Shown here: piece by piece, positions 1 to 6,378 of the stretch
Position numbering within the stretch: the first letter of the stretch is position 1
Layout of the letters: every line of letters begins with the position of its first letter
Origin: CAZPMO01 sp964587515
GTDB lineage: Bacteria; Pseudomonadota; Alphaproteobacteria; MPNO01
Reading direction: 5' to 3'
Assembly (NCBI GenBank): GCA_964587515.1
Contig: CAZPMO010000109.1
Span: 1-16,153, forward strand
DNA length: 16,153 nucleotides
The notes under the pieces: generated by a model
What the model saw: only the letters and a program-made list of their open reading frames with translations
Database searches by the model: none
Told to the model about the DNA's origin: nothing
Translations under genes and position numbers: made by a program

Positions 1-2
1 AG

Positions 3-182
3 TTCACCGCCGATCTGCCGGCCGTGCTGGCCGCGACGGGCCCGGTGTTCGTGACCCTGAAGGTCGAGGCCGGGCCGCCGCCGGAACTGGATTACGAATA
101 TATCCACGGCGAACAGGCGCGCCGCGACTTCAAGGACGCGCTGGCGCCGATGATCGCCCGCCGCGACGGGACGGCGGAATAA
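3..182 (+). CDS. C-terminal fragment of a probable thiamine-pyrophosphate-dependent enzyme (partial)
   Basis: An open frame runs from the left edge of the window to a TAA, giving 59 residues of a protein whose start lies outside. The fragment contains FVTLKVEAGPPPEL followed by DYEYIHGEQARRDFKDAL. This resembles the C-terminal end of thiamine-pyrophosphate-binding decarboxylase-like proteins (phosphonopyruvate/sulfopyruvate decarboxylase type), where a beta strand of the form 'P-x-F-V-x-L-K-V' precedes a final helix. The catalytic and TPP-binding motifs would lie upstream and are not visible, so the assignment rests on a weak family resemblance. It ends 12 bp before the end of the convergent Rid gene, with no clear terminator between them. 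That an ORF ends here is fairly certain; the family name is tentative. Confidence 0.5.
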   Translation, partial: FTADLPAVLAATGPVFVTLKVEAGPPPELDYEYIHGEQARRDFKDALAPMIARRDGTAE

Positions 183-194
183 GCGGAACTCGGA

Positions 195-605
195 TCAGAC
201 CGCCGCGATCGTCTGGACTTCGACCAGGAACGGTTCCTGCACCAGGCGGTCGACCATCAGCATGGTGTTGGGCGGGTACTTGCCGTCGGGGAACATCTTG
301 GGGAATTCGCGCAGGCGGAATTCCATGAATTCCTCGATCGACTGCGAATGCACCAGGTAGGTGGTGAACTGCACCACGTTGGACCAGTCGGCGCCGGTCG
401 AGCGCAGCGCGGCGTGAACATTGGCGAACACCTGCGCGCACTGGGCGTCGAAATCCCGTTCGCCGATGATGTTGCCGTCCTTGTCGCCCGACAGCATGCC
501 GGCGATGAACAGGAATTCCGACGCCTTGACCCGCGTCACATGGGTGTACTGGCCCATGGGCGCGCCCAGCGCATCGGGGTTGTAGATATTGATATCGGCC
601 GTCAT
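195..605 (-). CDS. Rid (YjgF/YER057c/UK114) family protein lacking the canonical Arg
   Basis: A 136-aa protein with the length and pattern of the Rid family, small trimeric enzymes that often deaminate reactive enamine/imine intermediates. The N-terminal half (residues 20-40, YTHVTRVKASEFLFIAGMLS) matches the family's 'S-x-A-V-x-x-G-x-x-x-F-x-S-G' region. The C-terminal strand FLVEVQTIAAV (126-136) matches the usual 'V-E-I-E-A-x-A'. In RidA proper an Arg follows the final proline before this strand (P-x-R-S/T). Here the position reads PPNT (111-114), with Asn113 in place of Arg, so it belongs to a Rid subgroup that may not be an imine deaminase. The start is the ATG whose first three bases overlap the TGA of the riboflavin-kinase-like gene (ATGA, 602-605). 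This indicates translational coupling as the third gene of the FAH operon. Confidence 0.85.
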   Translation of the reverse strand: MTADINIYNPDALGAPMGQYTHVTRVKASEFLFIAGMLSGDKDGNIIGERDFDAQCAQVFANVHAALRSTGADWSNVVQFTTYLVHSQSIEEFMEFRLREFPKMFPDGKYPPNTMLMVDRLVQEPFLVEVQTIAAV

Positions 606-1021
606 GTCTCGTCTCCGCTTTGTTGGTTTAACGCAATGGTCACCGGATCGCCGTCCTCGAGGCCGAGCGCGTCGCGCAAGCCGACGGCCGCGATGATCTC
701 GATCTGGGCCGGCGGGTAGCCGGATACCTCGGGCAGCACGATGGCGCCCTCGACCTCGCCCGCGACGCTGACCTTCCAGCAGCGCCCGTCGCAATCGTTG
801 GGGCCGTCGCCGGGGTTCTCGATCACCACGCCCGGCGTGCGCTTCAGCCGCACCCAGCTCTGCATGGAATCCTCCTCGTCGAGCACCATGTTGAAGGTGC
901 CGGGATGGGGCTCGATGCCGAGCTTGCCCATGAACTGTTCGCGGGCCCAGTCCAGCCCGGTGAAAAAGACGCCCTGGCCGATGCCCGAGGCGACCCGCCC
1001 GGTTAGAATTTCATCGCTCAT
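602..1021 (-). CDS. CTP-dependent riboflavin kinase-like (archaeal RibK / DUF120) protein
   Basis: A 139-aa protein resembling the archaeal CTP-dependent riboflavin kinase family, which phosphorylates riboflavin to FMN using CTP. Visible signatures are the glycine-rich N-terminal loop SGIGQG (12-17), the LGIEPHPGTFN segment (34-44) containing the GT-x-N motif whose Thr and Asn bind Mg in the archaeal enzyme (Thr42 and Asn44 here), and the C-terminal IEIIAAVGLRDALGLEDGD stretch (107-125), matching the family's EIIAP-x-x-LR...L-x-DGD signature. The start is the ATG overlapping the FAH stop (ATGA, 1018-1021); a longer reading from 1069 would run inside the FAH gene and is unlikely. It is the middle gene of a three-gene coupled operon. 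Bacteria normally make FMN with the unrelated ATP-dependent RibF, so this copy may be a dedicated flavin supplier or may act on another substrate. The family call is strong; the reaction is inferred. Confidence 0.78.
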   Translation of the reverse strand: MSDEILTGRVASGIGQGVFFTGLDWAREQFMGKLGIEPHPGTFNMVLDEEDSMQSWVRLKRTPGVVIENPGDGPNDCDGRCWKVSVAGEVEGAIVLPEVSGYPPAQIEIIAAVGLRDALGLEDGDPVTIALNQQSGDET

Positions 1022-1872
1022 GCGGCGCGCACCGGCACGTCCATGGCGCCGATAATCTCGCACCAGCAATGCATCACGTCGCCCGGCGCGACCGGGCCGA
1101 CGCCTTCGGGCGTGCCGGTCATGATCACGTCGCCGGGATAGAGGGTGTAGAAGCTGGAGGCGTATTCGATCAGCTTGCGGTTATCGTAAATCAGCATGTT
1201 GGTATTGGATTTCTGGCGCTCCTCGTCGCCGACCTTGATCCAGAAATCGAGATTGTCGGGATCGGCGATCTCGTCGGCGGTGACCAGCCACGGTCCCAGC
1301 ACCGAATAAGAATCGATAGCCTTGCGCAAGGAGCGCTCCTCGGTGCCGCGCACCGTCATGTCGAGCCCGATGGCGTAGCCCGCCACGTAATCGAGCGCAT
1401 CGTCATAGGCGATGTTCTTGCCCTCGCGGCCGATGATCGCGGCGATTTCCATCTCGTGGTCGTTGCGCCGCTCGGTGAAATGCAGCGCCACGCCTTCGGC
1501 CGGCCCCACCAGGACCGGCGATTTCAGGAACAGCCCGTACTCGTCGATGGACTTGATGGCCTGGCCGAAACTGACGCCCTGATCGGCCTGGGCCTCCTCC
1601 AGATGCGCCTTGTAGTTCACCGGCGCGCCGATCACTTTCGTCGGGTTCGCCACCGGGCTCAAAAGGCCGACCTCGGCCAGCGGACGCCGCGCCGCGTTGC
1701 CGGCGATGCCGTTCACCGCCGCGCGCACCGCGTCCAGGTTCGCGACCAAAGCATCTCCATGGGGCGCCGGCCAGCGGGTCGCCGGTATGGCCTCCAGGGC
1801 GGCCGTGACGTCGGCCACCTCCTCGCCCTCGACCAGCCCCAGCCGGTCGCCGTCGAAACGGCAAAGTCTCAT
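1018..1872 (-). CDS. Fumarylacetoacetate hydrolase (FAH) family protein
   Basis: A 284-aa protein of the FAH superfamily, metal-dependent C-C hydrolases, decarboxylases or isomerases that act on dicarbonyl products of aromatic ring cleavage. The metal-binding set is visible: HEME at 139-142 (Glu140 and Glu142) and Asp171 in GYAIGLDMTVRG. Other family landmarks are GAPVNYKAH (82-90), IIGREGKNI (146-154) and the signature MTGTPEGVGPVAPGD (251-265). The N-terminal part (1-70) is the usual small FAH N-terminal domain. An AAGGGAG ribosome-binding site sits about 6 nt before the ATG. It is the first gene of the FAH / RibK-like / Rid operon; the 59 bp to the tRNA would hold the operon promoter. The exact substrate cannot be told: hydroxymuconate-type, acylpyruvate or oxaloacetate-type chemistry are all possible in this family. 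Confidence 0.92.
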   Translation of the reverse strand: MRLCRFDGDRLGLVEGEEVADVTAALEAIPATRWPAPHGDALVANLDAVRAAVNGIAGNAARRPLAEVGLLSPVANPTKVIGAPVNYKAHLEEAQADQGVSFGQAIKSIDEYGLFLKSPVLVGPAEGVALHFTERRNDHEMEIAAIIGREGKNIAYDDALDYVAGYAIGLDMTVRGTEERSLRKAIDSYSVLGPWLVTADEIADPDNLDFWIKVGDEERQKSNTNMLIYDNRKLIEYASSFYTLYPGDVIMTGTPEGVGPVAPGDVMHCWCEIIGAMDVPVRAA

Positions 1873-1891
1873 CGGTTTACTCCCTTGTTAC

Positions 1892-1919
1892 TTGTCCCGC
1901 GCATCGGGAAGAGTACAAT
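1892..1919 (+). promoter_or_regulatory. Probable promoter of tRNA-Gly
   Basis: A TTGTCC hexamer (1892-1897) and a TACAAT hexamer (1914-1919) are 16 bp apart, in sigma-70-like arrangement. The predicted start would be about 6 nt before the tRNA 5' end. The same 59-bp space must also hold the leftward promoter of the FAH operon, for which I see no clear boxes. Confidence 0.45.
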
Positions 1920-1931
1920 CATCGCCGGAAA

Positions 1932-2005
1932 GCGGGCGTAGCTCAATGGCAGAGCAGAAGCTTCCCAAGCTTACGACGAGGGTTCGATTCCCTTCGCCCG
2001 CTCCA
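1932..2005 (+). tRNA. tRNA-Gly (anticodon CCC)
   Basis: A full cloverleaf can be drawn. The acceptor stem pairs GCGGGCG (1932-1938) with CGCCCGC (1995-2001). The D stem is GCTC/GAGC with a short loop. The anticodon loop TTCCCAA (1962-1968) gives anticodon CCC. The T arm is GAGGG-TTCGATT-CCCTT (1978-1994). The discriminator is T2002 and CCA is encoded (2003-2005). The anticodon stem GAAGC/GCTTA has one G-A mismatch at its outer pair; as I recall it, alphaproteobacterial tRNA-Gly(CCC) shows the same feature. It lies between the divergent FAH operon and the 3' end of gdhA, and is antisense to any gdhA readthrough. Confidence 0.95.
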
Positions 2006-2044
2006 TATTTAATTTTTATATTTCAGCAGTTTATACGTTATTTC

Positions 2045-3388
2045 TCATACAACACCGTAAGCAAGCATCGCATCGGCGACCTTCACGAATCCCGCGATAT
2101 TGGCACCCTTCAGGTAATTCACATGATCGCCTTCGTCGCCATACTCGACGCAGCTCGCGTGGATGTCGTCCATGATGCCGATGAGAAGCTTCTGAAGCTC
2201 ATCTTCCTTCCACGAGATGCGGGCGCTGTTCTGGCTCATCTCGAGGCCCGACACCGCGACGCCGCCCGCATTGGCCGCCTTGGAAGGCGCATAGAGAATG
2301 CCTGAGTCGATATAGGCGTCGATGCCGTCCTGCTCTGTCGGCATGTTGGCGCCCTCGGAAACGGCGATGCAGCCGTTCTTGATCAGCGCCTTGGCCTCGT
2401 CGCCGTTGATCTCGTTCTGGGTCGCGCACGGCAAGGCGAGGTCGCAGGGCACGTTCCACGGCCGGCCTTCATGGAAATCGACGCCGAACTCGTCCGCGTA
2501 TTCCGAGATGCGGCCGCGCCGGATTTGCTTGAGGTCGTTGACCCAGGCGAGCTTGTCGGTGTCGATGCCGGCGGGATCAAAGATGAACCCCGATGAATCG
2601 GACATGGTCACCACCTTGCCGCCGAGCTGGATGATCTTCTCGGCGGCGTAGGTCGCCACATTGCCCGACCCGGACACCACGCAAATCTTGCCGTCGACCG
2701 CGTTGCCCGCGTGTTTCAGCATGTTCTCCATCATGTAGACCGTGCCGTAGCCGGTCGCCTCGGTTCGGATCAGGCTGCCGCCGAATTCCAGGCCCTTGCC
2801 GGTCAGCACGCCGACGAATTCGTTGGTCAGGCGCTTGTACTGGCCGAACATGTAGCCGATTTCGCGGGCGCCGACGCCGATATCGCCGGCCGGCACATCG
2901 GTGTCCTCGCCGATATGATGGTGCAGCGCGGTCATGAAGGACTGGCAGAACCGCATCACCTCGCGGTCCGACTTGCCCTTTGGATTGAAGTCCGAGCCGC
3001 CCTTGCCGCCGCCCATGGGCAGGCCGGTCAGGCTGTTCTTGAAGGTCTGCTCGAAACCCAGGAACTTCAGCACGCTCAGCGTCACCGAGGGATGGAAGCG
3101 GATGCCGCCCTTGTAGGGGCCGATGGAGTTGTTGAACTGGACGCGATAGCCGCGATTGACCCGGATATTGCCGTCGTCGTCGTCCCAGCAGACCCGGAAG
3201 ATCACCACCCGGTCGGGTTCCGACATGCGCTCCAGGACCTGCATTTCCTGGTAATGCGGTTTATCGGCGATGAACGGGATGATGGTCGCGGCGACCTCGT
3301 AAACCGCCTGATGGAACTCGGTTTCACCCGGATTGCGGCGCTTGACGCCCTCCATGAACCGGTCGAGATCGTCCGATCGTACAGCCAT
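2045..3388 (-). CDS. gdhA: NADP-type glutamate dehydrogenase (class I hexameric)
   Basis: At 447 aa this matches the length of the classical hexameric NADP-dependent glutamate dehydrogenase, which aminates 2-oxoglutarate to glutamate with ammonium and so assimilates nitrogen in the cytoplasm. Visible motifs are GPYKGGIRFHP (90-100), LPMGGGKGGSDFNP (123-136) with catalytic Lys129, PAGDIGVGAREIGY (166-179) with Asp169, the Rossmann-fold VSGSGNVA (238-245), and ANAGGVAVSGLEMSQN near the C-terminus. The start ATG is preceded by a strong AGGAGGGGG ribosome-binding site. A dyad GTTGC-N5-GCAAC lies about 20 bp upstream. The transposon end is only 65 bp upstream, so the promoter region is short and may be altered. 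No terminator hairpin is visible between its stop and the tRNA, only AT-rich DNA. Confidence 0.98.
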   Translation of the reverse strand: MAVRSDDLDRFMEGVKRRNPGETEFHQAVYEVAATIIPFIADKPHYQEMQVLERMSEPDRVVIFRVCWDDDDGNIRVNRGYRVQFNNSIGPYKGGIRFHPSVTLSVLKFLGFEQTFKNSLTGLPMGGGKGGSDFNPKGKSDREVMRFCQSFMTALHHHIGEDTDVPAGDIGVGAREIGYMFGQYKRLTNEFVGVLTGKGLEFGGSLIRTEATGYGTVYMMENMLKHAGNAVDGKICVVSGSGNVATYAAEKIIQLGGKVVTMSDSSGFIFDPAGIDTDKLAWVNDLKQIRRGRISEYADEFGVDFHEGRPWNVPCDLALPCATQNEINGDEAKALIKNGCIAVSEGANMPTEQDGIDAYIDSGILYAPSKAANAGGVAVSGLEMSQNSARISWKEDELQKLLIGIMDDIHASCVEYGDEGDHVNYLKGANIAGFVKVADAMLAYGVV

Positions 3389-3406
3389 CCGCCCCCTCCT
3401 GGTGCC

Positions 3407-3421
3407 GTTGCAAATCGCAAC
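3407..3421 (-). promoter_or_regulatory. Small dyad in the gdhA leader
   Basis: GTTGC and GCAAC flank a 5-bp spacer in the 65 bp between gdhA and the transposon. It could be an operator half-site pair for a nitrogen or amino-acid regulator, or chance; 5-bp arms are weak evidence. Confidence 0.2.
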
Positions 3422-3445
3422 CTAACAGGACATTGCAAAGCACGC

Positions 3446-3453
3446 TAACGAAA
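3446..3453. repeat. Left target-site duplication of the IS1-like transposon
   Basis: TAACGAAA lies immediately outside the left inverted end and is identical to the 8 bp immediately outside the right end. An 8-9 bp duplication is typical of IS1-family insertions. Confidence 0.9.
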
Positions 3454-3473
3454 GGTAGTGGGGCACTTTGAAA
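3454..3473 (+). repeat. Left terminal inverted repeat of the transposon
   Basis: GGTAGTGGGGCACTTTGAAA; it differs from the right end at two positions (7 and 9). The transposase stop codon begins two bases inside it, at 3477-3475. Confidence 0.92.
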
Positions 3474-3474
3474 A

Positions 3475-4356
3475 TTACGCCCTTTCCCGCTTTTTATAGG
3501 GACCGCGCTTTGCGGGTCCAACTTCCGCCGCCTCAACCAACGCGACGATATCTGAAATCTCCCATAGACGATCCGCTACTCCCGCTGCCATGGCAGGTGT
3601 CATGCGCAGTTTCGAATGCATCCGCACAAAGTTGTAATACATCATGTGGAGTGCGACGGCGTATGCGTGGTTCTCGATCTTCATAGAAAATGAGTTCGTC
3701 AGACGGGTGAACCGGCGCATGTGCATTCGGTTCGTCAGATTGTTGCGCTCGACATGAGAAGTTGAAAAATGATTGATGTTGGGCTTGCCGATGATGCGCT
3801 CCTTCTTTGCGCCAGTGCATTCGGCAGGGCTGTAACGCCCCTTTGCTGACTCGGGAGCAACACCGTAAAATTTCACTAGCATTGCGTATCCGATATCGTC
3901 GCCAAACGCACCCTCGACCGCTTCCAGATATGCCTTGTGCCCATCGCTGGTTAACTGCACGCGATTATCAAGTCGCGCACGCAGATCGTCCATGAACCAC
4001 ATCGCACATTCACCGTCACGACCGCCGATGAAGTAGGAAACAATCATCTTGCTGTCCGCATCAAGTGCGGTCCATGTCCACGTATCGCCCGCTTGCTCCG
4101 GTGCGGCCTTGGCGGTCGCGGCGTTCTTTTGCTTCGCGTAGGTGAAGCTCCAGATTTCATCGACCTGAATGCGGGACGCTTTCACATTGCGCACGTTCTC
4201 ATCGTGATAGGCCATGCATGCTTTACCAGCATCGACCAGCAGCTTAGAAATCGTGTGCTTGCTGCTTCCCATCACCCGTTCGATTGATCGGATCGAGTTC
4301 CCCTCACAAAGCATGTGGAGGACGTGGGCGCGCTTTTCGGGAGGCATCTTGTTCAT
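3475..4356 (-). CDS. IS1-family-like DDE transposase
   Basis: A 293-aa single-frame transposase. The N-terminal 45 residues form a helix-turn-helix (ML-x-EGNSIRSIERVMGSSKHTISKLL, 15-40). The DDE triad appears as QVDEIWSF (Asp66), LTSDGHKAY (Asp138) and SHVERNNL (Glu203). The segment ERNNLTNRMHMRRFTRLTNSF and the following ENHAYAVALHMMYYNFVR are the IS1-type C-terminal signature, and the basic tail GPYKKRERA is common to this subgroup. Unlike classical IS1 (InsA/InsB with a programmed frameshift), it is one uninterrupted frame. I chose the ATG of MNKMPPEKR because family members begin there; a longer reading from 4395 adds 13 residues and cannot be excluded. The gene points out of the element toward gdhA. 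Confidence 0.93.
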   Translation of the reverse strand: MNKMPPEKRAHVLHMLCEGNSIRSIERVMGSSKHTISKLLVDAGKACMAYHDENVRNVKASRIQVDEIWSFTYAKQKNAATAKAAPEQAGDTWTWTALDADSKMIVSYFIGGRDGECAMWFMDDLRARLDNRVQLTSDGHKAYLEAVEGAFGDDIGYAMLVKFYGVAPESAKGRYSPAECTGAKKERIIGKPNINHFSTSHVERNNLTNRMHMRRFTRLTNSFSMKIENHAYAVALHMMYYNFVRMHSKLRMTPAMAAGVADRLWEISDIVALVEAAEVGPAKRGPYKKRERA

Positions 4357-4378
4357 GTATTTATAACTGGACCATTTG

Positions 4379-4395
4379 ATGCTTATGTCAAGCAT
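4379..4395 (-). promoter_or_regulatory. Inverted repeat upstream of the transposase
   Basis: ATGCTT-ATGTC-AAGCAT is a perfect 6-bp dyad with a 5-bp spacer in the transposase leader. It could be an operator or a small RNA hairpin around the alternative start at 4395. Confidence 0.3.
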
Positions 4396-4398
4396 AAA

Positions 4399-4415
4399 GG
4401 GGCAGTTTGATTATA
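4399..4415 (-). promoter_or_regulatory. Probable transposase -10 box overlapping an internal copy of the end motif
   Basis: On the minus strand TATAAT (4415-4410) is a perfect -10 hexamer, although no good -35 is visible. The plus-strand sequence GGGGCAGTTTGA (4399-4410) matches the core of the left end, GGGGCACTTTGA (3460-3471), at 11 of 12 positions and overlaps this hexamer. If the transposase recognises that core, it could bind over its own promoter and repress itself. The overlap is visible; the regulation is inferred. Confidence 0.4.
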
Positions 4416-4467
4416 TGCGCAGGTTCCACTTGCGTGCTGTGAAAATGTGTGTAAAACTGAGGTAATG

Positions 4468-5601
4468 ATGACGGAATACAATACGCCAGGTCAGTTGATC
4501 GCCGACCTTCTCGAAGAACGCGGATGGTCACAACGTACTTTGGCTGTCGTGCTCGAAAAGGACGAGAGCACGATTAACAAGATCGTCGCTGGAAAGGGAA
4601 AGGTCACTACGGAGACCGCTTTGGCGCTTGAAGATGTGTTCGGAGTAGAGGCCGAAAAATTCTTAAGATTGCAGCGCAAGTACGATCTCGCAGTCGCCCG
4701 AATTTCATCTAAACCAGACCGAGGACGAGCAACTAGGGCTGCGCTTTTTGGTGACTTACCCATTGCGCCCATGATCAAACGCGGATGGATTGCTGCAAAC
4801 GATATCCACGATCTGAAAGCGGTCGAGGCGGGCCTTATAAAGTTTTTCGGCGTATCAAGCGCGGACGAGATCGAAGTGCTTCCTCATGCCGCAAAACAAA
4901 CGCTGGTTAATTCCGACCCCACTCCTGCGCAGTTGGCGTGGCTGTACCGCGTGAAGTCCATCGCGGGTGAATTGTTGGTGGCTAGGTACTCTCAGAAAGC
5001 ATTGGAGAAGGCGCTTCGCAATCTCCGCAAACTGATGGTGGCACCGGAAGAGGTTCGCAAGGTGCCTAGCATTTTGTCTGAGTGCGGCGTCCGCTTTGTC
5101 ATCGTTGAGTCATTGCCGTCGGCGAAAATTGATGGTGTTTGTTTTTGGCTAGACGACCAATCCCCCGTAGTCGGTCTTTCGATGCGACATGATCGGATCG
5201 ACAATTTTTGGTTCGTGCTGAGACATGAACTTGAACACGTCCGTTTAGTACACGGACGTGCAGCGATGATGTTGGACACGGAGCTTGAGGGCGAACGGGC
5301 CGGAACTGGTGCGAGCGTTATAGAAGAAGAGCGACTTGCAAACGCCGCCGCGCAGAATTTCTGCGTTCCGGCTGCAAAGATGGATAGCTTTGTTGCTCGC
5401 AAAGCTCCTTTTTTCTCGGAGCGAGACCTACTCGGTTTTGCAAAGATTCTTGGGGTGCATCCAGGCATTGTCGCCGGACAACTCCAGCATTGCACGGGCC
5501 GGTATGATCGGTTCCGTGAGCACCTCGTAAACATCCGATCACACGTGACGGCCGGCACGGCAGTTGATGGGTGGGGCGATGTTTACCCACTTGGCGAATA
5601 G
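4468..5601 (+). CDS. XRE-type HTH / ImmA-IrrE metallopeptidase fusion (transposon cargo)
   Basis: A 377-aa protein. Residues 5-70 form an XRE-like helix-turn-helix (PGQLIADLLEERGWSQRTLA, then STINKIVAGKGKVTTETALAL). After a helical middle, the C-terminal half is an ImmA/IrrE peptidase domain: the zinc motif HELEH (253-257) lies in FVLRHELEHVRLVHG, and the downstream EEERLANAAAQNFCVP (286-301) carries the third acidic ligand. Known relatives are regulators that cleave or release repressors (ImmA of ICEBs1, IrrE of Deinococcus) or act as antitoxin-like partners. The start is the ATG at 4468 behind GAGG; ATG 4465 and an upstream GTG at 4447 are in frame. It is the first gene of a two-gene operon with the 163-aa protein, 9 bp downstream. 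All metal ligands appear intact. The target is unknown. Confidence 0.88.
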   Translation: MTEYNTPGQLIADLLEERGWSQRTLAVVLEKDESTINKIVAGKGKVTTETALALEDVFGVEAEKFLRLQRKYDLAVARISSKPDRGRATRAALFGDLPIAPMIKRGWIAANDIHDLKAVEAGLIKFFGVSSADEIEVLPHAAKQTLVNSDPTPAQLAWLYRVKSIAGELLVARYSQKALEKALRNLRKLMVAPEEVRKVPSILSECGVRFVIVESLPSAKIDGVCFWLDDQSPVVGLSMRHDRIDNFWFVLRHELEHVRLVHGRAAMMLDTELEGERAGTGASVIEEERLANAAAQNFCVPAAKMDSFVARKAPFFSERDLLGFAKILGVHPGIVAGQLQHCTGRYDRFREHLVNIRSHVTAGTAVDGWGDVYPLGE

Positions 5602-5610
5602 GAGGTTTAT

Positions 5611-6102
5611 TTGTCGAAGGTAAGAGAACGTCAGCGGTTTATCCGTTTTTGGATCGACGAAACCGGTGAAACTGAAGTTGATATGCATGCGGTCGCCAAA
5701 ATGGCGATGCAAATTGGATGGAAAGCACCCCCGCCAGTTACTGAAGAGGATCGACTGGCGCGGCTTTTCAAGGATGCCGCGCGGCAAGACATTCGGCATG
5801 ATCGAAAAACGGGGCGTCCGTACCGAGGCTATCATGCCGTGCCCAGGTCCGAAGCAAATGGGCAGTTGGTTTTCTCCTACATCGATATTGATGATCCGAA
5901 AACCAAGCCGGAGAACTTCCGCAAAGCAAGCGTGATGCGCCGAGAGCAAACCGTCGATGACCAGTTGCAGTTGCGCTTGGATCAGATCCACTGGAACGAC
6001 AACCGCCTCGGTGATCAGCAGGTCGAAATTTTGCCAGCCGATCTAGAGTTTGACCTTGATCTCCGACTCGCTGCAATGGACGAAGACGACGACGCGGCTT
6101 AA
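5611..6102 (+). CDS. Unrecognised 163-aa protein, partner of the HTH-ImmA protein
   Basis: I do not recognise the family. The gene begins with TTG five bases after a strong AGGAGG, and only 9 bp after the HTH-ImmA stop, so it is almost certainly co-transcribed. The protein is soluble with no signal peptide or membrane segment. The N-terminal region RFIRFWIDETGETEVDMHA (9-27) is followed by a charged middle section with HDRKTGRPYRGYHAV (63-77) and LVFSYIDIDDP (86-96). The C-terminus is very acidic (LEFDLDLRL, then DEDDD at 157-161). Conserved-looking aromatic and charged clusters suggest a real enzyme, binding protein or substrate of the peptidase rather than a random frame. Its stop shares the TTAA with the stop of the convergent small gene. 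It could be the toxin or target side of a two-component module, but nothing in it matches a toxin I know. Confidence 0.75.
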   Translation: MSKVRERQRFIRFWIDETGETEVDMHAVAKMAMQIGWKAPPPVTEEDRLARLFKDAARQDIRHDRKTGRPYRGYHAVPRSEANGQLVFSYIDIDDPKTKPENFRKASVMRREQTVDDQLQLRLDQIHWNDNRLGDQQVEILPADLEFDLDLRLAAMDEDDDAA

Positions 6103-6323
6103 CGTTTCTTCCATCGCGCTTGTGCGGCAATTGAAGCTATCTTTGAGCGCTCTTCCGGCGTAAGGGCCTTTGCTCTCGCAGGACCGCCAACCGATCCTGC
6201 TTTCGATGCGCGACGCTTTTTGGGTGACAATTCCGGCTCTTCGTCCGCCTCGCCCGTAGCTATATCCACGATTCGTTTCGCCAGTTGATTCGGGTCACGC
6301 GGGCGTTTTGGTCTTTTGCTCAT
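6099..6323 (-). CDS. Small basic protein (74 aa) with a C-terminal G-x-AR-x-x-x-L(S/T)PEER motif
   Basis: A 74-aa, Lys/Arg-rich protein. It begins MSKRPKRPRDPNQLAKRIVDIATGE (ATG at 6323; an in-frame ATG at 6368 would add 15 residues less typical of the family). It ends with GSVGGPARAKALTPEERSKI followed by ASIAAQARWKKR. The 'GG-x-ARA-x-x-LTPEER-x-x-IA-x-x-A-x-x-ARW' ending is a recurring motif in small proteobacterial proteins of uncertain role, often labelled histone-like or RNA-binding. The charge favours nucleic-acid binding. It is convergent with the 163-aa gene, and the two stop codons overlap in the palindrome TTAA (6099-6102). It is the last gene before the right transposon end. Confidence 0.72.
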   Translation of the reverse strand: MSKRPKRPRDPNQLAKRIVDIATGEADEEPELSPKKRRASKAGSVGGPARAKALTPEERSKIASIAAQARWKKR

Positions 6324-6378
6324 ATGGATAATATGGCATCCCGGTTGCCGGTATTCCAGAATTGTCAATTCGCGCCAA

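Noticed and set aside
1069..1941. A 290-aa plus-strand open frame opposite the FAH gene, running into the tRNA
   Set aside because: Antisense shadow of a clear FAH coding region; no ribosome-binding site, and it reads through the operon leader toward the tRNA.
4399..4410. Internal end-like motif as the right end of a smaller, simple IS
   Set aside because: It is in direct rather than inverted orientation to the left end and has no adjacent copy of the target duplication, so it cannot be the element's boundary.
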